DNA from: Paenibacillus elgii NBRC 100335
GTDB lineage: Bacteria; Bacillota; Bacilli; Paenibacillales; NBRC-103111
Reading direction: 5' to 3'
Assembly (NCBI RefSeq): GCF_004000865.1
Contig: NZ_BIMB01000030.1
Span: 1 to 64,000, forward strand
DNA length: 64,000 nucleotides
The notes below the pieces were generated by a model. It saw nothing but the letters and a program-made list of their open reading frames with translations, did not search any database and had not been told where the DNA came from. Below are positions 58,167 to 64,000 of this stretch, piece after piece (the first letter of the stretch is position 1; each line of letters begins with the position of its first letter). The position numbers and the translations under genes are program-made.

Positions 58167-58225
58167 TCGAACCCGCGGTCTCCTGCGTGACAGGCAGGCA
58201 TGTTAGGCCTCTACACCACGGCTCC
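58149..58225 (-). tRNA. tRNA-Asp (anticodon GTC)
   Basis: 77 nt on the minus strand. Acceptor arm GGAGCCG pairs with CGGCTCC, the discriminator base is G and CCA is encoded. Anticodon stem CCTGC/GCAGG around CTGTCAC gives GTC. The T arm has GGGTTCGAATCCC. Position 34 is G, the site for queuosine, the substrate of the adjacent gluQRS product. Confidence 0.97.
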
Positions 58226-58440
58226 GCGTTAGGGACAACAATGATAATAACACAGCCGCCCGATTTTGGCAAGTAGCTCGGAGAGAAGAATGGGCCGGAT
58301 GAAGGAAGCCGCACCGGTCCCGAAAATAATCTGCGGCCGCACTTTTCCCAGTTCTTTCGGTTCCTGACTACAAATGGACACATTCCTGAAAATTGAACGT
58401 TGGTTAGTCACAAAATATTCACAAATGTCGAAATTTGTTT

Positions 58441-58469
58441 TTCCACGGCTCCCTCTTCGGAGGTATAAT
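58441..58469 (+). promoter_or_regulatory. Possible promoter of the DUF1641-ndh operon
   Basis: TATAAT at 58464-58469 with a poor -35 (TTCCAC) 17 bp upstream. GTCACAA (58407-58413) and TTCACAA (58418-58424) lie upstream as direct, not inverted, half-sites similar to Rex half-sites. Nothing else is seen in 58226-58667. Confidence 0.4.
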
Positions 58470-58667
58470 CTATAAGTATATAGGGTTCCGTTTCGACCTG
58501 ATCATGCTCCCGAAAATGTGAAAATTGTAACAAGCGTGAGGGGGGCCTCCGAACGGGCTTCTTCTCGCTTCCTATATTTTCGAGAAAAACATGATGTTTG
58601 CATTGCCTGACCAGGTATCGACACAATTAACGGACTTCTATTCCAATGTAAAGGAGGACGTTCTCTA

Positions 58668-59102
58668 ATGTCAGTAGCATCCACTCAACAAGCGGTAGTT
58701 GCAGCCGAGCCCACCCGGGAATCCTTGGATGTGCTTGATCAGTTGATGAAGCCCGAGGTGCAGGAGTCTTTAACGGTGTTGGTCGAGAATTTGCCGAAGC
58801 TGGCGGAAATGGTGACCATCCTCACCAAAACGTACGATTTGGTACAAAATGTAGCCACGGACCGCGTCTTTATCGAGGACATCAAAGGCGGCGTCGAAGA
58901 ATTCGTGAAGCCGATTCAGGACAAAGCCAAAGGTCTGGCATCCGCGGCAATCGAAGCGAACGACCGTGCGCAGGACGAATCCACAACGATCGGTCTGTTC
59001 GGTTTGCTCAAAATGCTGAAAGACCCGCAAGTCCAAAAGATGTTCCGTTTTTCTCAGGCATTCTTGGATGTCTTGGCTGAGCGCCAGCAGCAGCGTCAAT
59101 AA
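58668..59102 (+). CDS. DUF1641 protein (YjlC-like)
   Basis: 144 residues, all-helical. ESLDVLDQLMKPEVQESLTV, LVENLPKLAEMVTILTKTYD and TIGLFGLLKMLKDPQVQKMF are the DUF1641 core. In Bacillus the homologue YjlC precedes ndh in one operon; the same order here, 35 bp apart, supports the assignment. Possible membrane- or NDH-2-associated role; unproven. Ribosome site AAAGGAGG. Confidence 0.9.
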   Translation: MSVASTQQAVVAAEPTRESLDVLDQLMKPEVQESLTVLVENLPKLAEMVTILTKTYDLVQNVATDRVFIEDIKGGVEEFVKPIQDKAKGLASAAIEANDRAQDESTTIGLFGLLKMLKDPQVQKMFRFSQAFLDVLAERQQQRQ

Positions 59103-59137
59103 TATAGGAAAGCTGAATCAAGGAGCGGATGAACAGG

Positions 59138-60316
59138 ATGGCTAAGCATATTTTGATACTAGGCGGCGGCTACGGCGGATTGCTGAGCGCCCTGACGGCC
59201 CGGAATTACATGACGGCGGAAGAAGCGACGATTACGGTCGTTAACCGTTATCCGACGCATCAGATTATTACAGAGCTGCACCGGTTGGCTGTGGGCAACC
59301 TGACGGAAAAAGCGGTTGCCCTGCCGTTGGAAAAGCTCTTGCGCGGTAAAAATGTCAATCTTCAGATCGATACGGTCGAAGAGATTCGCCCGGACCAGAA
59401 AGAAGTTCTGATGGCCAGCGGCAAAACGTACGATTACGATGTGCTCGTTATTGCTCTTGGCAGCGAAACGGCGTTCTTCGGCATTCCGGGTCTGAAGGAG
59501 CACAGCTTCGTTCTGAAATCCGTGAACGACGCCAACCGCCTTCGCGCGCATGTGGAAGCTCGCATCGACGAGTACAGCCGCACGAAAAACAAAGCTGATG
59601 CGACGTTCGTTGTCGGCGGCGGCGGATTGACCGGCATCGAGCTTGTCGGCGAATTTGCGGACATGCTGCCTAAGCTTTGCCGCAGCAAAGGCGTCGACTT
59701 TAACGATATTTCCCTGTATACCGTGGAAGCGGGTCCGTCCATTTTGGCCGGCTTCGCACAAGAGCTTGTCGAGCGTGCGCAAACAAGCCTCGAGAAGCGC
59801 GGCGTGAAGTTCCTGACCGGCGTTGCGATTACGGAAATGCAGGAGAATACGGTATTCCTCAAGGACGGCAGCTCCATCGAGACGAACACGCTCGTCTGGA
59901 CCGGTGGTGTACAAGGCAACTCCGTCGTGGCCAACTGCGGTATCGAAGTCAACCGCGGCCGTGCAACGGTAACGGAAGGCTTGCAATCCACGTCCCATAA
60001 AGATATCTTCCTCGCCGGCGACAGCGCGGTCGTTATGGGCAACGAAGGACGTCCTTACCCGCCGACGGCACAGTTGGCTTGGCAAATGGGCGAGACGATC
60101 GGACATAACATTTTCGCTTACTTCAACAACGCGCCGATGGATACGTTCACGCCGGTATTCTCCGGTACGCTGGCGAGCCTTGGCCGCAAAGACGCAATCG
60201 GTACGGTTGGCGGAAACCAAACGCGCCTCAAAGGCCTTCCGGCTTCGCTGATGAAAGAAGCGAGCAACATGCGCTATTTGACTCATATCAACGGTCTGTT
60301 TACACTCGCTTATTAA
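59138..60316 (+). CDS. ndh: Type II NADH dehydrogenase
   Basis: 392 residues from ATG 59138 (AAGGAGCGG about 12 bp before; ATG 59129 is an alternative). Dinucleotide motifs HILILGGGYGGLLSALTAR for FAD and DATFVVGGGGLTGIELVGEF for NADH, then HKDIFLAGDSAV and YPPTAQLAWQMGETIGHN. The peripheral C-terminal region lacks a transmembrane helix. NDH-2 passes electrons from NADH to menaquinone without proton pumping, which links to the futalosine genes. Confidence 0.93.
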   Translation: MAKHILILGGGYGGLLSALTARNYMTAEEATITVVNRYPTHQIITELHRLAVGNLTEKAVALPLEKLLRGKNVNLQIDTVEEIRPDQKEVLMASGKTYDYDVLVIALGSETAFFGIPGLKEHSFVLKSVNDANRLRAHVEARIDEYSRTKNKADATFVVGGGGLTGIELVGEFADMLPKLCRSKGVDFNDISLYTVEAGPSILAGFAQELVERAQTSLEKRGVKFLTGVAITEMQENTVFLKDGSSIETNTLVWTGGVQGNSVVANCGIEVNRGRATVTEGLQSTSHKDIFLAGDSAVVMGNEGRPYPPTAQLAWQMGETIGHNIFAYFNNAPMDTFTPVFSGTLASLGRKDAIGTVGGNQTRLKGLPASLMKEASNMRYLTHINGLFTLAY

Positions 60317-60329
60317 TTTTTAACAAGAG

Positions 60330-60355
60330 GGCGCCCTGCCGGGTGCCTTTTTTTT
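60330..60355 (+). terminator. Terminator after ndh
   Basis: GGCGCCC (60330-60336) and GGGTGCC (60341-60347) with eight T residues following. Confidence 0.85.
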
Positions 60356-60368
60356 GTTTACGTTGCTC

Positions 60369-60397
60369 TTGCTTTTTGGTTAGCGTTCACTTACAAT
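60369..60397 (+). promoter_or_regulatory. TetR-type gene promoter, apparently leaderless
   Basis: TTGCTT (60369-60374), 17-bp spacer, TACAAT (60392-60397). The ATG at 60404 lies where transcription should begin, and no ribosome site is visible. Confidence 0.55.
60379..60394. promoter_or_regulatory. TetR-type operator 1
   Basis: GTTAGCGTTCACTTAC overlaps the -10 of the TetR-type gene. It matches 14 of 16 positions of the reverse complement of operator 2. Confidence 0.7.
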
Positions 60398-60403
60398 ATT
60401 CTC

Positions 60404-60982
60404 ATGATGAAAAAGCCTCATATCGATAGCAAGAAAAAGGATATTTTGCAGGCGGCCATGCGTCTGTTCGCCACCAAAGGGATCGACGGCATTTCCGTCA
60501 AAGAGATCGGGGAGGCAGCCGGTGTCACCGATGCCGCCATTTACAAGCATTTTAAAAGCAAGCAGGTGATGGCGCTCGAAGCGTTCTCCCATTACTGCGG
60601 CGGCTATACGCGCTTGATCGACTATATGGCCGGGCAGCCGGGGACGTTCCGCAGCCGGTTCCACCGCTTGATTGACGAAGTGCTGCGCATGCATGATGAG
60701 GACCAGTACGGCATGCTGCTGCTTGCCCAGCAGCATGAAATTTTCATGGAAGCCAGCCGCAGCGGAGAGAGACAGCTATTCGACGCCCTCGTTGCCTTCA
60801 TCGAGCAAGGCATTGAGCGTGGAGAGCTTCCCGAGCAGGATGCCCGGTTGTCGGCCGTGCTGATTATCGGAGCGTTCAATCAGATGGCGCTCTCCAGCCT
60901 GCATGGGGAGCTTCCGGCCCGCCTAGAGCCGTTGGCAGCGGAAGTGAAACAGAGGTTTTCCCACTTATTAGGTCAGCTTTGA
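60404..60982 (+). CDS. TetR-family transcriptional regulator
   Basis: 192 residues. The N-terminal TetR HTH reads SKKKDILQAAMRLFATKGID, GISVKEIGEAAGVTDAAIYK, HFKSKQVMALEAF. The ligand domain is helical without a recognised effector. Operators flank it on both sides, so it should repress itself and the downstream quinone reductase gene. Translation may start without a leader. Confidence 0.93.
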   Translation: MMKKPHIDSKKKDILQAAMRLFATKGIDGISVKEIGEAAGVTDAAIYKHFKSKQVMALEAFSHYCGGYTRLIDYMAGQPGTFRSRFHRLIDEVLRMHDEDQYGMLLLAQQHEIFMEASRSGERQLFDALVAFIEQGIERGELPEQDARLSAVLIIGAFNQMALSSLHGELPARLEPLAAEVKQRFSHLLGQL

Positions 60983-61003
60983 CCTTTTCTTTTTGTATAC
61001 AAA

Positions 61004-61019
61004 GTTAGTGAATGCTAAC
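61004..61019. promoter_or_regulatory. TetR-type operator 2
   Basis: GTTAGTGAATGCTAAC, perfect 5-bp arms (GTTAG/CTAAC), 20 bp before the quinone reductase start. Confidence 0.75.
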
Positions 61020-61039
61020 TAAAAGGAGCGGGTTCAGTC

Positions 61040-61618
61040 ATGAAAAAAATTTTGATCGTGCAAGGAAATCCGGTGGAGCACAGCTACGGATGGGCGTTGG
61101 GGGATGCTTACGCGGAGGGAGCCGCGGCTGTCGGGGCCGAGGTTCGGGTAATTCGTCTGGCGGAGCTGGACTTTAACCCGAATCTATCGGGCGGCTACAA
61201 AAATAAGCTTCCATTGGAGGACGATCTGGTCAAGGCGCAGGAATCGATCCGGTGGGCGGAGCATCTGGTCTTTACGTATCCAATCTGGTGGGGCGGTCCG
61301 CCTGCGCTGCTCAAGGGCTTTCTCGACCGCGTTTTCCTGCCGGGCTACGCTTTTAAATACAAGAAAGGCTCCCCGCTGCCCGATCAGCTGCTCAAAGGCA
61401 GAACGGCGAGGCTGATCGTGACGATGGATGGGCCTGTCTGGTATTACCGGCTTGTGCAAGGCCAACCGGGTCATCGGATGATGAAGGTGTCCACGTTGCA
61501 GTTCTGCGGCATCCGGCCCGTCAAGGTAACCTCGATCGGTCAAGTCGGCAAGTTGACGGACACGGAGCGAGAGCATTGGCTGGCGAAAGTGAACCGTCTG
61601 GGACAAGCTTTGTCGTAA
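61040..61618 (+). CDS. NAD(P)H:quinone oxidoreductase, flavodoxin-like
   Basis: 192 residues. ILIVQGNPVEHSYGWALGDA, VFTYPIWWGGPPALLKGFLD, RVFLPGYAFKYKK and the late ITMDGPVWYY-type strand match the KefF/MdaB/NQO group with FMN or FAD. It performs two-electron reduction of quinones and electrophiles. AAAAGGAGCGGG precedes the ATG. TetR control suggests induction by a quinone-like or electrophilic compound. Confidence 0.9.
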   Translation: MKKILIVQGNPVEHSYGWALGDAYAEGAAAVGAEVRVIRLAELDFNPNLSGGYKNKLPLEDDLVKAQESIRWAEHLVFTYPIWWGGPPALLKGFLDRVFLPGYAFKYKKGSPLPDQLLKGRTARLIVTMDGPVWYYRLVQGQPGHRMMKVSTLQFCGIRPVKVTSIGQVGKLTDTEREHWLAKVNRLGQALS

Positions 61619-61620
61619 GC

Positions 61621-61662
61621 AAAAAAAGAAGCCTGCGTCTCCACAAAGGGGACACAGGCTTC
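61621..61662 (-). terminator. Terminator of the MFS exporter gene
   Basis: GAAGCCTGCGTCTCC and GGGGACACAGGCTTC form the stem; the A-run at 61621-61627 gives the U-tract leftward. Confidence 0.8.
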
Positions 61663-61671
61663 AAGCGCATA

Positions 61672-63195
61672 TCAGTGGGAAGCCGCCGCTTCGGCTGCCG
61701 GGTCCAGCTTTTCCTTGCTCATCGCGAAAGCTGCAACCAGCGCCAAGCCTGCCGGGATCAGGCTCCAGGCAAACGTCAGGACGACCGAGGACGACAGCCC
61801 TTCCGTGATCGTACCCAGTACTTGCGGAGGGATCTGGGCTCGGGTGGCCGGGTCGAGCAGCGCATGCGGGTCGCCGAAATCGATACCCTTCGGAGCGGCG
61901 GCTTGACCGCTACCTGTAAAGGCATCCGTAAGCTTCCGGGTCAGCGCATGGCTTTGGATGATGCCGAACAGCGTGATGCCAAGCGTCATGCCGAGCGAGC
62001 GAAGGAAATTGAGCGTAGACGTCGCCGCCCCGCGCTGGCTGGCCGGGAACGAATGGATCGCCGCGTTGCTGAGCACGGAGAAGGAAGCTCCGATGCCAAG
62101 GCCCGTCAAGATCATGTAAAGCGTGACGATAAAACGCGGCGATTCCGGCGTCAAGGTCGTGAGAAGGGCAAGACCCAGCACAAGCAAAGCCAGCGTCGGA
62201 ATCATGATCGACCGGAACGGCATCTTCGTCATCAAGAAACCGCCCAAGGTCGCCGTAACGACCGAGCTGAGCATCATCGGCAGCAGCATGAGGCCGGAAT
62301 TGGTGGCCGTGCCGCCAAGCACGCCTTGAATGAAGATCGGAATATACACGGAGGCCGTAATGAACGCCGCCCCGCTCAAGATCCCAACGGCATTGCTTGA
62401 TGCGTAGAGACGGTTCCGGAACATGCTGAACGAAATGATCGGCTCTTCGGCGCGCTTTTCCACGAACAGGAACAGCAGGGTAAGGACCGCAAATCCGGCG
62501 AACAAGCCCAAGATTTGAACCGAGCCCCAAGCATACTGCTTGCCGCCGAGCTCCATCGCGAACATGAGGCAGACGACGGCTCCGACCAGCGTCATGGCGC
62601 CCCACCAGTCGATCCGCTGCTTCGAATGAACCGGCGATTCTTTATAGAAGAGCGCAATCATGACGAGCGAGATGAAGCCAAGCGGCAGGTTGATATAGAA
62701 AATCCAGCTCCAGTGAATGTAATCGGTAATATAAGCCCCGAGCAGCGGGCCGAAAATACTGGACATACCGAATACCGCGCCGAACAGCCCGCCGAGCTTT
62801 CCGCGGTTCTCCGGTGTGACGGTGTCGAACATGATCGTAAACGCAATCGGCACCAAGGCCCCGCCGCCAATGCCTTGAATCGCGCGGTAGATGCTTAGTT
62901 GTACGATCGAAGTGGCCGTTCCGCAGAGCACGGAGCCGAGCATGAAAACGATGATTCCGAAGACGAAAAATCGTTTACGTCCATACATATCGGATAGCTT
63001 GCCGAAGATCGGCATCCCTGCCATTTCCGCCACCATGTAAGCGGAGGTGGCCCAGACGAATTTATCGAGTCCGCCAAGCTCGCCGACGATCGTTCCGATC
63101 GCGGTCGCCATGATGGTATTGTCCATCGAGGCCATCAGGATCGCGAGAAGCAGCCCCGCTACGACCATCCCGGTTTTGTTGGTTGTTTTGCCCAT
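61672..63195 (-). CDS. DHA2-type multidrug MFS exporter
   Basis: 507 residues, 14 predicted helices. MASMDNTIMATAIGTIVGEL in the first helix, motif A GKLSDMYGRKRFFV, IYRAIQGIGGGALVPIAF and motif C FGPLLGAYI place it in the drug:proton antiporter 14-helix group. It converges on the quinone reductase gene. The start ATG 63195 is 13 bp after GGAGGT, slightly long. An inverted repeat upstream suggests repression by a MarR- or TetR-like factor. Confidence 0.92.
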   Translation of the reverse strand: MGKTTNKTGMVVAGLLLAILMASMDNTIMATAIGTIVGELGGLDKFVWATSAYMVAEMAGMPIFGKLSDMYGRKRFFVFGIIVFMLGSVLCGTATSIVQLSIYRAIQGIGGGALVPIAFTIMFDTVTPENRGKLGGLFGAVFGMSSIFGPLLGAYITDYIHWSWIFYINLPLGFISLVMIALFYKESPVHSKQRIDWWGAMTLVGAVVCLMFAMELGGKQYAWGSVQILGLFAGFAVLTLLFLFVEKRAEEPIISFSMFRNRLYASSNAVGILSGAAFITASVYIPIFIQGVLGGTATNSGLMLLPMMLSSVVTATLGGFLMTKMPFRSIMIPTLALLVLGLALLTTLTPESPRFIVTLYMILTGLGIGASFSVLSNAAIHSFPASQRGAATSTLNFLRSLGMTLGITLFGIIQSHALTRKLTDAFTGSGQAAAPKGIDFGDPHALLDPATRAQIPPQVLGTITEGLSSSVVLTFAWSLIPAGLALVAAFAMSKEKLDPAAEAAASH

Positions 63196-63261
63196 GAGTT
63201 GATTGTCTACCTCCGATATGAAATGTTTTAAGCTTTATATACATACTATACCTTAGCCTAA

Positions 63262-63279
63262 CTGACAACTGGATGTCAG
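63262..63279. promoter_or_regulatory. Operator dyad CTGACA-N6-TGTCAG
   Basis: Perfect 6-bp inverted repeat 67 bp before the exporter start; its TTGTCA on the minus strand could be the -35. Confidence 0.5.
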
Positions 63280-63437
63280 GATTCAAAAGTTGGTTATAAA
63301 GTTTTTTTGAAGAGATGGGGAGTGCGGGGGTTGAATCACAAAAGCGGGCGTGTTTTCACATGGCGGACTAATTTTGGCAAAAAATCTCCTGTTCGCTAAG
63401 TGTTAATGACTAAAACGTAAGCAGCGCAAATGAAAAA

Positions 63438-63466
63438 CCACCGATTGACCGGCCTTCGGTGGCTTT
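63438..63466. terminator. Hairpin CCACCGA / TCGGTGG
   Basis: Arms at 63438-63444 and 63456-63462 with A-run left and TTTT right. The surrounding gene-free stretch 63280-63570 contains no other recognisable feature. Confidence 0.6.
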
Positions 63467-63570
63467 TCTCCGCTTATTAAAGTTTCACTACAGCGCGCCG
63501 TGGGCTGGCGTCCAGCGGACCATGATGTGTGACCAACATTTCAGGGTCTGATAGAAGATCGGCAGCCTTG

Positions 63571-63885
63571 TTACCCAGGAGGCTCACAGAAATCGATCGT
63601 CATACACCAGCATAAAGGATCACTCCCCCCACAATGAGGGCAACAACCTCCTGTATATGTAATTCTAGCTGTATCTGAATGAAGCACACCATAATCAGTA
63701 ATCGGTTCGACGCCTGGGATCGGTTTGTCTTCTGGGATTTCCCGCACTTTCATGACCGACCACTTTCCGCTCCAGGAACAGATACTGCACTTTAGAATCT
63801 CTTCCGAATGGTTCAGCGCATTCTGGATGACGATTATGCATTCTCTACTGTAGGTATTACAAGAAGGACAATTTTGTACTTTCAT
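63571..63885 (-). CDS. Cys-rich zinc-ribbon-like hypothetical protein
   Basis: 104 residues with eleven cysteines: CPSC near the start, CSIC at 33-36, then GGCCPHCGG, CWC and a final Cys. Two CxxC pairs around 6-9 and 33-36 suggest one zinc ribbon; the C-terminal CCPHC with CWC could be a second. GAGGTGATGAAGC is a good ribosome site. No family is recognised. It is encoded upstream of, and in the same direction as, the exporter, but a hairpin separates them. Confidence 0.6.
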   Translation of the reverse strand: MKVQNCPSCNTYSRECIIVIQNALNHSEEILKCSICSWSGKWSVMKVREIPEDKPIPGVEPITDYGVLHSDTARITYTGGCCPHCGGSDPLCWCMTIDFCEPPG

Positions 63886-63958
63886 GCTTCATCACCTCTC
63901 AGCTGTGAGGAACGTGTTCAAAACCTGCTTCTAACAATCGGGGGAACCCTTAAACAAC

Positions 63959-63997
63959 AAAGGCGCTCCCGCCGCGTATGCGAACCGAAGCGCCTTT
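63959..63997. terminator. Hairpin at right edge
   Basis: AAAGGCGCT (63959-63967) and AGCGCCTTT (63989-63997). It probably ends a gene lying beyond the window; nothing else is seen in 63886-64000. Confidence 0.5.
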
Positions 63998-64000
63998 ATA

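Noticed and set aside
58407-58424. Rex operator before the DUF1641-ndh operon
   Set aside because: The two half-sites GTCACAA and TTCACAA are in the same orientation, not the inverted pair that Rex requires, so it is left only as a remark.
59159-60286. Open frame opposite ndh (375 codons)
   Set aside because: Mirror of the NDH-2 coding region; the real gene has full FAD and NADH motifs.

Overview
The window looks like chromosome from an endospore-forming Paenibacillaceae-type Firmicute. It is mostly GC-rich with strong AGGAGG ribosome binding sites and sigma-A-like promoters. It carries CotF-type spore-coat genes, a CcpA cre site, a leader resembling GlpP-controlled ones, a YumC-type reductase, a DUF1641/ndh pair and the futalosine menaquinone genes mqnB/mqnD. 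No rRNA or CRISPR array was seen. There is one tRNA, tRNA-Asp(GTC), at 58149-58225 on the minus strand.

Layout. 1-3.0 kb is scrambled accessory DNA: a truncated IS1182-type transposase joined to a 5'-truncated hydrolase, then a degenerate GC-rich repeat region. 3.0-6.5 kb holds two SnoaL-like proteins, an FMN reductase divergent from an ArsR-SRPBCC regulator, and glpT with a cre site and a leader terminator. 6.6-11.8 kb holds a PhnA/YjdM-type protein, a NarL-type two-component system and two tandem polytopic proteins with CxxC knuckles. 12-14.4 kb holds GNAT, tail-collar and collagen-like genes. 14.4-22.5 kb holds a VanY/VanR/VanS-like trio without vanHAX, followed by two sugar-type ABC permeases, an HlyD-like adaptor, a solute-binding lipoprotein and a stalk-domain protein. 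A copy of the vanY leader lies directly upstream of the transporter genes. 22.5-28.3 kb is housekeeping and surface genes: an SDR, a cadherin-like/dockerin protein, carbonic anhydrase, a WYL regulator, DinB and EVE proteins. 28.3-29.9 kb is an AT-rich islet with an IS3-family remnant, a secreted protein and a divergent small membrane protein.

30-32.7 kb holds a divergent SDR/LysR pair and two CotF-like coat genes. 33-43.5 kb is a long peptide-uptake operon: permeases, binding protein, M20 hydrolase, two ATPases, IclR regulator, DUF1177, AroM and M29 peptidase. 43.7-45.3 kb holds DNA-alkylation repair genes (Mpg, ATL) and a VTT protein. 45.3-51 kb holds an AraC/SDR pair, pspC-pspA, an NSS symporter and a Fur-box-controlled ferredoxin reductase. 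51.3-54.5 kb holds mqnB-mqnD, a YdeI-like gene and YceI with twin operators. 54.6-58.2 kb holds an ABC-F ATPase behind a leader ORF and terminator, then gluQRS next to tRNA-Asp. 58.6-64 kb holds DUF1641-ndh, a TetR/quinone reductase pair with matching operators, a DHA2 drug exporter and a Cys-rich protein.

The best candidates for something undescribed are the VanYRS plus transporter block with its duplicated leader, the DUF1177/AroM/M29 peptide operon, the tandem CxxC membrane proteins beside a two-component system, and the AT-rich secreted-protein islet. All calls come from reading the sequence; no database search was run.
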